Below are positions 26,434 to 35,209 of a DNA stretch of 64,000 bases, piece after piece. Source of the stretch: Candidatus Nitrosopumilus sp. GTDB lineage: Archaea; Thermoproteota; Nitrososphaeria; Nitrososphaerales; Nitrosopumilaceae. Both the position numbers and the translations under genes were made by a program. The first letter of the stretch is position 1. Each line of letters begins with the position of its first letter. The stretch is taken from the NCBI GenBank assembly GCA_003331425.1, contig QOOS01000003.1, forward strand, positions 62,001-126,000. Reading direction: 5' to 3'. The notes under the pieces were generated by a model. The model had not been told where the DNA came from and searched no databases. It was given only the letters and a program-made list of their open reading frames with translations.

Positions 26434-28363
26434 TCTCCTTTTCTAATCTTTTAATTCTATCACGACAAGAAATTGCTTGTTCAAAGTCTAACTCTTCAGA
26501 ATATTTTTTCATTTGGGCATCTAAATCAATTACATCATTTCTAAGATCATGTATTGATTTTAATTTTGATTCATCTAACACAATTTCTTGTTCAGGAACA
26601 GATTTCATAATTGTTTTAGGTACTATTCCATGTTCTTCATTGTATAGAATTTGTTTTTGCCTACGGCGAGTAGTTTCATCAATAGTATTTTTCATAGATT
26701 TGGTATTTGTATCAGCATACATTATTACAGTACCAGTTACATTTCTAGCAGCTCTACCACAAGTTTGTATCAAACTAGTGAAATTCCTCAGAAAGCCTTC
26801 TTTGTCAGCATCAAGAATTGCAACAAGTGAAACTTCTGGAATATCCAAGCCCTCACGAAGAAGATTAATTCCCACTAAAACATCAAATTCACCTAGACGT
26901 AATTGACGAATAATTTCAGTTCTTTGTAATCCATCAATTTCTGAATGCATGTATCTAACTCTAACATCTTTTTTTGAGAGATATTCAGCTAAATCTTCAG
27001 CCATTCTTTTAGTTAATGTAGTAACTAAAACACGTTCAGAATTTTTAGATCTTTCATTAATTTCAGAAATTAAATTATCCATTTGGTCTTTAGTAGGCCT
27101 AATCTCAATTTGTGGGTCAAGCAAACCTGTAGGACGAACTAATTGTTCAACAATTTTTGCAGATATTTTTTTTTCATATTCAGAAGGAGTAGCTGAAACA
27201 AAAATAGTATTTTGAATGTATTCTTCAAATTCTTCAAATTTTAATGGTCGATTATCATATGCACTAGGTAATCTAAAACCATAAGTTACAAGTTTGTCTT
27301 TTCTAGAATAATCACCTTTGTACATTCCATGTAATTGAGGTAAAGTTACATGAGATTCATCAATTACCAAAAGATAATCATCTCCAAAAAAATCCATTAA
27401 ACAATATGCTTTATCACCTTCATTGCGTCCATCAAAATGTCTCGAGTAATTTTCAATACCAGAACAATAACCTAATTCTTCAATCATTTCTAAATCATAT
27501 TTTGTCCTCATTTCAAGGCGTTGCTTTTCAAGTTCGTTCAATTTTGGTAAATGTTGTTTTAGTTCAGCCCTGATTGATTTTACAGCTCTTTTAGTAACAT
27601 CCTTAGCAATCAGATAATGTTTTGCAGGAAAAATAGTCATTTGATTTATTTTCTTTTTTTCTTTTAGAGAGACATGATCAAGTAGAGTTATCTTTTCAAT
27701 TTCATCACCAAACATGGAAATTCTAATTATATCTTCAGAATATGCAGGAGTAATATCAATAGTGTCCCCTTTAACTCTAAAATTTCCGGGAGCTACTTCA
27801 AGATCATTTCTTTCATATCTAGCATCAACCAATTTTCGAATTAAATCAGTTCTTTTGATTTCATCTCCAGTACCAACTAGAATTGAAGAATCTTTCCACT
27901 CTTGAGGATTACCTAGAGAGTAAATACAAGAAACAGTAGAGACAATAATTGTAGGTTCTCCCGATAATAGCATTGCAGTTGCTTCTAATCTTAATTTTTC
28001 AATTTTTTCATTAATTTGAGTATCCTTTTCAATGTAAGTATCAGTTTGTGGCAAATAGCTTTCAGGTTGATAGTAATCATAGTATGAAACAAAATAACCA
28101 ACATTATTTTTGGGAAAGAATTGTTTCAATTCAGCATATAATTGAGCAGCAAGTGTTTTGTTATGAGAAATTACAAGTGTATTTTTACCAGTTCGGGCAA
28201 TGACATTAGCAACTGAAAAAGTCTTCCCACTTCCTGTAACACCCAGTAAAGTTTGAACAGACTTTTTTTCTACACCCTCAACTAAAGCATTAATGGCTTC
28301 AGGTTGATCACCAGTAGGGTCATAATCAGATACCAGATCAAATTTAGAAATTTGTTCCAACAT
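26411..28363 (-). CDS. uvrB: Excinuclease ABC subunit B
   Basis: A 650-residue DNA-repair helicase-like protein that loads onto lesions from UvrA and recruits UvrC. Motifs are Walker A GVTGSGKTFS (about 40), the beta-hairpin YYDYYQPESYLPQTDTYIEKD, the DESH box in VIDESHVTL, the C-terminal motor LVGINLLREGLDIPEV with QTCGRAARN, and a final UVR coiled-coil (LDFEQAISCRDRIKRLEKEI) that contacts UvrC. First gene of the operon, with its own upstream gap of 48 bases to the flavin protein gene. Full length, no sign of decay. Confidence 0.96.
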   Translation of the reverse strand: MLEQISKFDLVSDYDPTGDQPEAINALVEGVEKKSVQTLLGVTGSGKTFSVANVIARTGKNTLVISHNKTLAAQLYAELKQFFPKNNVGYFVSYYDYYQPESYLPQTDTYIEKDTQINEKIEKLRLEATAMLLSGEPTIIVSTVSCIYSLGNPQEWKDSSILVGTGDEIKRTDLIRKLVDARYERNDLEVAPGNFRVKGDTIDITPAYSEDIIRISMFGDEIEKITLLDHVSLKEKKKINQMTIFPAKHYLIAKDVTKRAVKSIRAELKQHLPKLNELEKQRLEMRTKYDLEMIEELGYCSGIENYSRHFDGRNEGDKAYCLMDFFGDDYLLVIDESHVTLPQLHGMYKGDYSRKDKLVTYGFRLPSAYDNRPLKFEEFEEYIQNTIFVSATPSEYEKKISAKIVEQLVRPTGLLDPQIEIRPTKDQMDNLISEINERSKNSERVLVTTLTKRMAEDLAEYLSKKDVRVRYMHSEIDGLQRTEIIRQLRLGEFDVLVGINLLREGLDIPEVSLVAILDADKEGFLRNFTSLIQTCGRAARNVTGTVIMYADTNTKSMKNTIDETTRRRQKQILYNEEHGIVPKTIMKSVPEQEIVLDESKLKSIHDLRNDVIDLDAQMKKYSEELDFEQAISCRDRIKRLEKEIEYRNDR

Positions 28364-28411
28364 TTACAATCACTAAAAACTGAATTTAAAGCAATGGTGA
28401 TATCAGGATAA

Positions 28412-29044
28412 TTACCACTTGGGTTCATCAATCATTCTTAAACCACCATCAATTTCTTCAAAACCCATAATTTTTAGAGTGGTTTTTGCAGTAGCAGAAT
28501 TCTTTTCAAGAATCTTTTTAGCTAAAATAATTCTATCAGTTGAACTCATATGTTGACCAATTTTGTATTTTCCATGAAGTGTCTGAGGATTAATTTTGAT
28601 TACACTTACTGCATCTAAAACACGCATATCAGATTTTAATGGATCATAGAATCCTTCAGGCTGGTATTTCTCCATTAATCCATTAAGAGCTAAAGTTTTT
28701 TCTTCCCTGTCAATAACAAAAGAAGCAAGTCCCTTGATAACGACACTAATGTACAAAGTATCAGCTAATGAAGCATTATGAGGATCCTCAAAATAAGAAG
28801 GTAAAAATTCCAATTCCCTATCAGCCTCAAAACCAACTTTATTATTTTTTAAAATATTATTCAATTTTTCACCTTTTACATGTGAATGCATATACACAGC
28901 ATCATTTCTAAAAACAAAATTCATAGGAATTATTTGCGGAAATCCATTTACATCAATGCTAGAAATTCTACCAACATGTTCATCGTTTAGAAATTCTTTA
29001 ATTTTTTCATAAGATTTTATTTCAAGAACACCAACAAGTTGCAT
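28412..29044 (-). CDS. Pyridoxamine 5'-phosphate oxidase-like FMN-binding protein
   Basis: A 210-residue split-barrel flavoprotein. The N-terminal part reads HVGRISSIDVNGFPQIIPMNFVF and AVYMHSHVKGEKLNNILKNNKVGFEADRE, the typical PPOX/FMN-binding core where a strand-turn-strand and a His-x-x-x-GxK motif bind flavin or a related cofactor. Members may be F420- or heme-binding; the ligand is not certain. The C-terminal 70 residues add helices. It lies directly upstream of uvrB in the same direction, so it may share a message with the repair genes, but a repair role is not implied. Confidence 0.82.
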   Translation of the reverse strand: MQLVGVLEIKSYEKIKEFLNDEHVGRISSIDVNGFPQIIPMNFVFRNDAVYMHSHVKGEKLNNILKNNKVGFEADRELEFLPSYFEDPHNASLADTLYISVVIKGLASFVIDREEKTLALNGLMEKYQPEGFYDPLKSDMRVLDAVSVIKINPQTLHGKYKIGQHMSSTDRIILAKKILEKNSATAKTTLKIMGFEEIDGGLRMIDEPKW

Positions 29045-29129
29045 GGATTAATTTTTTAAAATTATGTTATAAATGAAGAGCAAATTCTATGGAAAAATAC
29101 CTAAAATATAAGAAAGATTCAGAATCATT

Positions 29130-29354
29130 ATGGATGATCCATATCTAAATGATTTGAGGGGAGAGTTCAATAGTTATTCAAATCAATTAAAAAAATTAAA
29201 AAAGAAACTTCTTAAAACAAATTCAATAGTTGAGCAAGAAAAAATTATCAAACAAATTGATTCTACGGCCAAAAAAATGGAGAATAATCAAAGACAATCA
29301 GTCAAGGTAACAAAATCAAGATTAAAAGAAAGGAAGAAAAAATCAAAAAGATAG
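29130..29354 (+). CDS. Small basic coiled-coil protein, 74 aa
   Basis: A 74-residue, strongly basic protein. Residues 15-60 form one long heptad-like helix (YSNQLKKLKKKLLKTNSIVEQEKIIKQI), and the end is KERKKKSKR. Such proteins usually bind nucleic acid or membranes; no family recognised. It is divergent from the PPOX-like gene. Confidence 0.6.
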   Translation: MDDPYLNDLRGEFNSYSNQLKKLKKKLLKTNSIVEQEKIIKQIDSTAKKMENNQRQSVKVTKSRLKERKKKSKR

Positions 29355-29356
29355 AA

Positions 29357-29446
29357 TTATTCAGAATCTAAATCTTTTGATAATTCCTTAATTTGTAATA
29401 TTTTGCATCCAAATTCATTACATTCAATCTTTATTTCTTTAGTCAT
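29357..29446 (-). CDS. Possible very small protein, 29 aa
   Basis: An ATG-initiated frame of 29 codons, MTKEIKIECNEFGC then KILQIKELSKDLDSE. It has two cysteines (residues 9 and 14) and a hydrophilic, coding-like composition. It fills most of the gap between two plus-strand genes. No supporting neighbour or motif; existence is uncertain. Confidence 0.35.
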   Translation of the reverse strand: MTKEIKIECNEFGCKILQIKELSKDLDSE

Positions 29447-29561
29447 ACTAACTAATTACAAAAATAATCAAAAATACAGAACATTCTAAAAATTGACTTT
29501 ATTGATTCAAACTTTTCATTAATGTAAATTGCTAAATTTAAGACTAATTTGATTAAAACTA

Positions 29562-29981
29562 ATGGGTTTTGATGAAGAAAGGGAAGAAGCAACAAATCAA
29601 GTAGTCAATATTTTAGAAGAATGGGGCTCACAATCAAAATTTATCTGGTTTAGAGAATTACATAGAATTACGGATATCGATAAAGGATTACTTCGTAATA
29701 TTATCAATGAATTAAAAAAATCTAGAGAAATCAAAGAAATGCATGGGACTAACAATAGAATATTTTTTTGTCTTAGGAGATATTACATAAAATGTCGAGA
29801 TGTTGAATTTAGATTCAAAGGAAAGGAGATCATGTTAAGAGATGGAAGTAAAACAAAGATAATTCAGGGTTCAACAAATTCCACAGAACGAACAAGAAAA
29901 AGATTACTGAAACAAGCTACTAAAAGAAAATCAAAACAATCTGCAAAAAATAAAAATCAGCACAATTCACGAAATCGCTAA
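29562..29981 (+). CDS. Winged-helix-like protein with basic tail, 139 aa
   Basis: A 139-residue protein. Residues 1-75 look like a small winged helix: VVNILEEWGSQSKFIWFRELHRITDIDKGLLRNIINELKKSREIKEM, followed by a wing-like strand pair (RIFFCLRRYYIKC). Residues 105-139 are a disordered Lys/Arg/Asn/Ser tail. This suggests nucleic-acid binding, as a regulator or RNA-associated factor, by inference from shape only. It overlaps the end of the convergent 82-residue gene by four bases. Confidence 0.7.
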   Translation: MGFDEEREEATNQVVNILEEWGSQSKFIWFRELHRITDIDKGLLRNIINELKKSREIKEMHGTNNRIFFCLRRYYIKCRDVEFRFKGKEIMLRDGSKTKIIQGSTNSTERTRKRLLKQATKRKSKQSAKNKNQHNSRNR

Positions 29982-30226
29982 AAATCTTCAGATTGTCGTC
30001 TCATGAATTTTGATTCAGCACGTTTAATTTTTTCTGATTCTGCAACATCTTCACTCATATCATATAGATGATGTAATTTCATTTCAGGAACTAATTCATC
30101 ATTTTTTTCATCATTCAAATCTATTTCAATATTAGATAGAATTTCTAAATTTTCATCTAAAATGTCAAGACATTTTTTTACAGCATCTGGCAAATCATCA
30201 TTCATAATAATACGTAAAATTTTCAC
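29978..30226 (-). CDS. Conserved helical protein, 82 aa
   Basis: An 82-residue acidic helical protein (DAVKKCLDILDENLEILSNIEIDL in the first third, then an acidic middle and a basic helix at the end). A second Met at residue 8 (MNDDLPDAVK) could be the true start. No recognised family. It follows the LLM oxidoreductase gene by 28 bases in the same direction, so it may be co-transcribed. Confidence 0.65.
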   Translation of the reverse strand: MKILRIIMNDDLPDAVKKCLDILDENLEILSNIEIDLNDEKNDELVPEMKLHHLYDMSEDVAESEKIKRAESKFMRRQSEDF

Positions 30227-30253
30227 AATAAATTGCGTTATAACAGTTTAGGA

Positions 30254-31378
30254 TTAACCGAATTTTTCCTTGTTTTTCTGACGTAATGCAGGCATAACAT
30301 GACTTGCAAATTTATCAATTGAACCAAAGTAATTCTTACCCCAGAATCGAATAACAAAGTGGTTAACACCAGCCTCCATGAATCGCTCAAATACAGGAAT
30401 GATATCTTCAGGAGTTCCAACTGCAGTTGATGAACGGGCAATAGGATCTGGAATTTTAGTTGCAGCCTCTCGCATTTTAACAATCCAACTTTGGTCAGAC
30501 ATAGAATATTCTGTAAAGTATTTGACGAAATCAAATCCTTCAATTTCTTTTAATCCATGAACTCTCAAAATTTCTGGTTTAAACAAACTAACTTTGACAG
30601 CTTCTTTCATTTTTGCCCATGAAGCTTCTGCATCTTCAGAAAAGTAAACATCAATGTCCAATGCCATCTCAAAATTATCTTTATCTTCTTGACTTCTGCC
30701 ATATTTGTCCATAGCAGTTTCAATTTGTATTCGATGATCTTCAAATAATTCTGGAGTATAACCGATAGGTAACCAACCTTCACCAAGTTTTCCAGTTAAA
30801 TCTAATGTTCGTTTTCCACCAGATGCCATGTAAGTAGGTGGATGTGGTTTTCTAATCGGAGGTGCTTGCAAACATGCTTTTTCTAATCTATAGTATTTAC
30901 CTTCGTAATCTACAGTTGTATCAGGATTAGAATGATATAATTTTTTAATAACTTCAATTTGTTCAGCCCATTTTGAAACTGGTTTTTCAAATGGAATACA
31001 AAATTCTTTTAGATTTTGTGCTTCACCTGCACCAATACCAAGAATTGCTCTACCTTTAGATACTCTATCCAAAGTAATTGCAGCCAAGGCAATATTTGAT
31101 GGGTGTCTTCTAATTGCATCAGTAACACATGTTCCTAATTCAACATTATTTGTAACTGCAGCAATTGCAGATAACATAACCCAAGGATCTAAAACAGTGG
31201 CATTTTTCCATTGTGGGACGTTGGTATGGTCCATATAGAAAATTGAGTCATATCCAGTTTTATCAGCAAGCATACATGCTGTAAGAATTTGATCTTCAGT
31301 ATATCCAGCTCTAGCAACATTTAGTCCATTTTGAATACCAAACTTGAGATTTTTATGTGCCAATTGATATGATTCCAA
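30254..31378 (-). CDS. LLM-class (luciferase-like) F420- or flavin-dependent oxidoreductase
   Basis: A 374-residue TIM-barrel oxidoreductase of the bacterial-luciferase superfamily. It shows the family's MLADKTGYDSIFYMDH front half, TCVTDAIRRHPSNIALAAITLDRVSKGRAILGIGAGE, GKYYRLEKACLQAPPIRKPHPPTYMASGG and GTPEDIIPVFERFMEAGVNHFVIRF. These residues are close to F420-dependent methylenetetrahydromethanopterin reductases and F420-dependent glucose-6-phosphate dehydrogenases, so cofactor F420 is likely, as thaumarchaea make it. Substrate unknown. It lies 79 bases downstream of the iron alcohol dehydrogenase in the same orientation. Confidence 0.88.
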   Translation of the reverse strand: MESYQLAHKNLKFGIQNGLNVARAGYTEDQILTACMLADKTGYDSIFYMDHTNVPQWKNATVLDPWVMLSAIAAVTNNVELGTCVTDAIRRHPSNIALAAITLDRVSKGRAILGIGAGEAQNLKEFCIPFEKPVSKWAEQIEVIKKLYHSNPDTTVDYEGKYYRLEKACLQAPPIRKPHPPTYMASGGKRTLDLTGKLGEGWLPIGYTPELFEDHRIQIETAMDKYGRSQEDKDNFEMALDIDVYFSEDAEASWAKMKEAVKVSLFKPEILRVHGLKEIEGFDFVKYFTEYSMSDQSWIVKMREAATKIPDPIARSSTAVGTPEDIIPVFERFMEAGVNHFVIRFWGKNYFGSIDKFASHVMPALRQKNKEKFG

Positions 31379-31457
31379 ATCATTATAATAAAAAGTTTGA
31401 GAAAGCTGCCAATTTCGCAGTTTGTAAATAAAAGAAAAAGAAGTAAAAAAGAAATTT

Positions 31458-32402
31458 TTAGAGATTACCTGCTTTGATATCTTCCAGACATTTTACTACA
31501 TCATCTTTTGATATTGGTATTGGATTTGGATCCAAATGTCCTTTATCAGTCATGACCGTATCAGCAGCTTCAGAAACATCAGTTTTGAGTTCTAATTTAT
31601 CAAAACCAAGTTTATCCATTGCTTCTTTGAATCTATCATAGAAGATTGATTTGTTATGTTTGTGTGCAACTGTAGTACAAGATGACAAGGAATAACCATG
31701 AGGTACACCTTCATTTGAGAAAACATAAGACAAAGCATGTCCCAATGTTGTTGAACAATTTCCGAATCCCATTCCAGATAACATTGATCCATATGGATAA
31801 TTTTCTGGTTTGTCATTCATGATTGCATCATAAAGAATCTCAAATGCTTGTTTACAGAGAGTTCTAGTCAAGTCATTACCAAGTTTACTATCGTAACCTT
31901 CAGTAGCTTGAGCACATGCATCACAGACAGAATTTTTGATGACTTGTTCTGGAGTTCCATCCATAAAGTAGGAATCAACTACAGCCATGTCAGCTAAGAA
32001 TCTGTCTTCACGTAACAATTTCTTTTTTCCATCAAATTTTAGAACACAATAAGTTGTCATTTCAGCTCCAGTTCCAAATGTTGTTGGAATAAGGATTTTC
32101 TCTTTGTTCATTTCAGGTGCAGCGTATTTTACTACATCCATAGAACTTCCACCACCCAATCCGATTAAGACTGAAGGGTTTTTGTCTTTGAATTTAGAAA
32201 TGACAGTATTGACATCATCAATTGATGGTTCAGGTTTTACTTGATCATACAACATATAATCCTGAATTCCCATTCTTGCTAACCATTTGTCAGACAAAGC
32301 TGGCGGAACGGTTGTTACAACTAGGGCATTTTTTGGATATTCTGTTTCACCAAGTGCATTTTCTCCAAAATTAATAACTTTTGGAATGCGTACTGTATGC
32401 AT
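31458..32402 (-). CDS. Iron-containing alcohol dehydrogenase, probable malonic semialdehyde reductase
   Basis: A 314-residue group III alcohol dehydrogenase, shorter than the 380-residue norm. It has the NAD(P)-binding GLGGGSSMD (81-89) and metal ligands D161, H222 (GHALSY) and H235 (PHG); TTFGTGAEMT (107-116) is the cofactor-clasp segment. From memory, N. maritimus uses an enzyme of this type as malonic semialdehyde reductase in the 3-hydroxypropionate/4-hydroxybutyrate cycle, giving 3-hydroxypropionate; succinic semialdehyde reduction is a possible second activity. Assignment to that step is inferred from organism type and family. It shares an 18- to 50-base divergent region with glycerate kinase. 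Confidence 0.8.
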   Translation of the reverse strand: MHTVRIPKVINFGENALGETEYPKNALVVTTVPPALSDKWLARMGIQDYMLYDQVKPEPSIDDVNTVISKFKDKNPSVLIGLGGGSSMDVVKYAAPEMNKEKILIPTTFGTGAEMTTYCVLKFDGKKKLLREDRFLADMAVVDSYFMDGTPEQVIKNSVCDACAQATEGYDSKLGNDLTRTLCKQAFEILYDAIMNDKPENYPYGSMLSGMGFGNCSTTLGHALSYVFSNEGVPHGYSLSSCTTVAHKHNKSIFYDRFKEAMDKLGFDKLELKTDVSEAADTVMTDKGHLDPNPIPISKDDVVKCLEDIKAGNL

Positions 32403-32452
32403 AAAAAAACACCATTGGTTTGTTTATTATATCTTACAGTGATGTAGATCAT

Positions 32453-33730
32453 ATGATAATTCAGAACTTTGAAGAATTAGCAGTAACGGATAAGAAAAAA
32501 GATTGTTTAGAAATTTTAGAAGCAGGTCTTCAAGCAGCAAATCCTCAGAACATATTACCACATTATGTTACACCAAATGAAATTAAAATTAATGGAAAAG
32601 TTATCGACATATCAAAATATTCAAACATTTACACAGTAGCTTTTGGAAAAGCAGGAGATTCGATGACTAGAGCAATAAATTCAATAATTTCCATAAAAAG
32701 TGGCATCATAGTAATACCAAAAGGTTCAAAAGCAAAAATCAAAGGTAAAAAATTTCAGATTTTTAATTCAAACCATCCTAAACCTGACAAAACAAGTGTC
32801 AAAGCAGCAAAAGAAGTAATGAAATTTGTTGAAAATAAAAAAAATAAGGAATTAATTATTTTTCTTGTATCAGGAGGAGGGTCATCATTGCTGGCAATGC
32901 CCGATGAAATTACATTAAGTGATAAAGTTCATGTTACAGATTTGTTATTAAAATCAGGTTCAACAATTCAAGAATTTAATTGCATTAGAAAACATCTATC
33001 AAAAATCAAAGGTGGAAAATTAGTTCAAAATATGAAATGTGATGGAATAAGTTTGATCATGTCAGATGTTGAAGATGACGATCTATCTTCAATTGCTTCA
33101 GGAACAACATACATGGATAATACAACTTATCAAGATGCAATGGACATCATAGAAAAATATAGATTAAAAAGAAAAATTCCAATCGAGGTATTGCAAGTAT
33201 TGGGAAATGGTTTGCATGATCAAAAACCGGAAACACCTAAAAAATCAAAAATTGATAATTTCATAATTGCAAATAATAGTAATTGTTTAGAATCAATGGA
33301 AAAAATAGCTCGGACAAAAGGATACAAAGTGACAAAAATTCAAAATTATGGGGATATCAAGGAAGTAGTGAAAAAAATTCTAGAGAATATTTCTGAAGAG
33401 CAAAAAACTTGTTTAATTTTTGGAGGAGAACCAACTGTCAAAGTATTAGGAAAAGGAGAAGGAGGTAGAAATCAAGAATTAGTATTAAGAATTTTAAAAA
33501 ATACACAAAAATTTAAAAAAATCACAATTGCATCAATGGGGACCGATGGCATTGATGGTAATTCTAATTTTGCAGGTGCGATAATTGACAATGTTAAAGT
33601 GGATTTGAATGTCATGAAAGAATTTTTAAAAAATAGTGATTCAGCAAGGTTTTTTCAAAAACAAAAAAGCAACATAAAAACAGGTTATACACACATGAAT
33701 TTGACAGATATAGGCATAATTTTGAAATAA
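32453..33730 (+). CDS. Glycerate 2-kinase (MOFRL family)
   Basis: Phosphorylates D-glycerate to 2-phosphoglycerate, linking glycerate to lower glycolysis. The protein of 425 residues has the family's two domains: an N-terminal Rossmann-like part with YTVAFGKAGDSMTRA and FLVSGGGSSLLAMP, and the C-terminal MOFRL domain with CLIFGGEPTVKVLGKGEGGRNQELVLRIL and ASMGTDGIDGNS. A TTG at 32420 would add 11 residues, but the ATG at 32453 (MIIQNFEELA) fits family length better. Divergent from the semialdehyde reductase gene. Confidence 0.9.
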   Translation: MIIQNFEELAVTDKKKDCLEILEAGLQAANPQNILPHYVTPNEIKINGKVIDISKYSNIYTVAFGKAGDSMTRAINSIISIKSGIIVIPKGSKAKIKGKKFQIFNSNHPKPDKTSVKAAKEVMKFVENKKNKELIIFLVSGGGSSLLAMPDEITLSDKVHVTDLLLKSGSTIQEFNCIRKHLSKIKGGKLVQNMKCDGISLIMSDVEDDDLSSIASGTTYMDNTTYQDAMDIIEKYRLKRKIPIEVLQVLGNGLHDQKPETPKKSKIDNFIIANNSNCLESMEKIARTKGYKVTKIQNYGDIKEVVKKILENISEEQKTCLIFGGEPTVKVLGKGEGGRNQELVLRILKNTQKFKKITIASMGTDGIDGNSNFAGAIIDNVKVDLNVMKEFLKNSDSARFFQKQKSNIKTGYTHMNLTDIGIILK

Positions 33731-33734
33731 ATTA

Positions 33735-34034
33735 TCAACGCTGTCTTTCATAAAACTCTACAGGATGTTCAAATTGACGATTATAATCAACCTCTATCCA
33801 AAACTTTTCTTCGTCAATTTCCTTGCCTTCAGAAATCCATACATTTAGAATTTTTTGCATAAACATTTGAGTGGTGTTATCAATTTGAGGTCTAATTCCA
33901 GTTTCATTTTCTATACGATCCCGTTCTTCTTTGAATTTTTTAAGTAATTTTTTGAGATGTTTTCCATTGATATTTGCAGCTTTATTTTGTTTAGCAGCAT
34001 CTAAATCTTTTTTAAAATTGGATAAAAAACCCAT
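33735..34034 (-). CDS. Hypothetical protein, 99 aa
   Basis: A 99-residue charged helical protein (FKKDLDAAKQNKAANINGKHLKKLLKKFKEERDRIENETG), with a C-terminal WIEVDYNRQFEHPVEFYERQR segment. No motif recognised. It ends 5 bases from the convergent glycerate kinase. Coding potential looks good; function unknown. Confidence 0.65.
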   Translation of the reverse strand: MGFLSNFKKDLDAAKQNKAANINGKHLKKLLKKFKEERDRIENETGIRPQIDNTTQMFMQKILNVWISEGKEIDEEKFWIEVDYNRQFEHPVEFYERQR

Positions 34035-34088
34035 ATCTAAACTAGAATGGTTTTTTTAAAAAGATTTACTCAAAAAGAATTTAAAAAA

Positions 34089-34529
34089 TTATTCAATCAA
34101 CCTGTTATCTTCTTTAATTGTATTTAGTACAAGATGAGTTAATGTATTTTCAACATTAGATATTGCAGATATTTTTTTGATAAATTCACTCAGTAATTCA
34201 CGAGTTTTGAATTTTGCAATTATAACCATATCTGCATCTCCAGTAATATCATAAACTGCAATTACACTATCATTTTTTGCAATTTCATTTTCAATATCTA
34301 ACATTTTACCTTTGTTAGTTTTAATTTCAATTATTGCTGTAATATCAAATCCAAGTAATTCATGATTCAACCGAGCTGAATATCCCTTGATGATTTTTTC
34401 TTCTTCTAGTTTTTTTATCCTAGAAAGAATTGTGACAGTTGACACACCCAATCTATGAGATAATTGTCGTGCAGATTGTCTACCATCTACTGAAAGATGT
34501 TTTAAAATTTCAATATCTTTATCATCCAT
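34089..34529 (-). CDS. Lrp/AsnC-family transcriptional regulator
   Basis: A 146-residue complete Lrp-type regulator. The helix-turn-helix covers residues 5-55 (ILKHLSVDGRQSARQLSHRLGVSTVTILSRIKKLEEEKIIKGYSA) and the RAM ligand-binding domain follows (about 65-140) with AVYDITGDADMVIIAKF. Such proteins bind amino acids or other small effectors as dimers/octamers and control metabolism genes. It is divergent from a RAM-only protein at 34689, and the 160-base AT-rich space between them holds TATA-like and short inverted sequences, so co-regulation is plausible. Confidence 0.92.
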   Translation of the reverse strand: MDDKDIEILKHLSVDGRQSARQLSHRLGVSTVTILSRIKKLEEEKIIKGYSARLNHELLGFDITAIIEIKTNKGKMLDIENEIAKNDSVIAVYDITGDADMVIIAKFKTRELLSEFIKKISAISNVENTLTHLVLNTIKEDNRLIE

Positions 34530-34688
34530 ATTAGATAATATTTACATCAAACAAATATTTAAAAATATAGTATGAATTTAAATGAATTTCATCATAATAT
34601 TAAAAATATTTACTATAATTAAATTAAAAATGATAATTAGTTAAATATGTTAAAATAAGTTATTAGATATGTTTGGAGTTAAAATTTA

Positions 34689-34928
34689 ATGTCTACAGCA
34701 TATGTTCTAATAAATTGTGATTTAGGTTCAGAAGAATTTGTAATTTCTGAACTCAAATCAATTGAAGGAGTAATTGAAGTTCATGGCACATTTGGGGCAT
34801 ATGATATTCTTGCAAAAGTACAAGCAGAGTTAGTAGAAAAATTGAGAGAGACAATAACCTGGAAAATTAGAAAAATTGCAAAAATTAGATCAACATTAAC
34901 ATTAATGGGAATTGAAGGACAAGGATAA
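34689..34928 (+). CDS. Stand-alone Lrp/AsnC ligand-binding (RAM) domain protein
   Basis: A 79-residue protein that is only the RAM domain of Lrp regulators, with no DNA-binding part. The family core INCDLGSEEFVISELKSIEGV then HGTFGAYDILAKV is intact. Such proteins can bind amino acids and modulate full Lrp proteins by mixed oligomers. It is divergent from a complete Lrp regulator at 34529. Two relatives occur elsewhere in the window (51129, 59371). Confidence 0.88.
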   Translation: MSTAYVLINCDLGSEEFVISELKSIEGVIEVHGTFGAYDILAKVQAELVEKLRETITWKIRKIAKIRSTLTLMGIEGQG

Positions 34929-35061
34929 CTAAACAATAGAAAATAATAATTAAATAATTAGTTAAAAAAGTAAATATTTGTTCAATATTTTATAATTATA
35001 GTAAATAGAACTTAAGATAATTTATAATATACTTTAAGTTTGATATTTGCCATATTACTGC

Positions 35062-35205
35062 ATGAGCTATTGTGTAGAGTGCTTTGAGACTGCAGACGTA
35101 TGCTTCTGCGAATTGGAAAAAGTGATTCTTAGTGAATACGTGGATGGAATGAGAGAATGCTCAGACCTAAAATGCTATTGTAAGAAACACATTCCAAAAA
35201 GGTGA
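35062..35205 (+). CDS. Small cysteine-rich protein, 47 aa
   Basis: A 47-codon frame from ATG at 35062 to TGA at 35205. It holds eight cysteine-type ligands in zinc-knuckle spacings: CVEC (residues 4-7), CFC (14-16), then CSDLKCYC (33-40) and a final H. It is followed four bases later by a second Cys-rich protein, so the two look like an operon. No family recognised; metal binding is the obvious inference. Confidence 0.6.
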   Translation: MSYCVECFETADVCFCELEKVILSEYVDGMRECSDLKCYCKKHIPKR

Positions 35206-35209
35206 TTTT

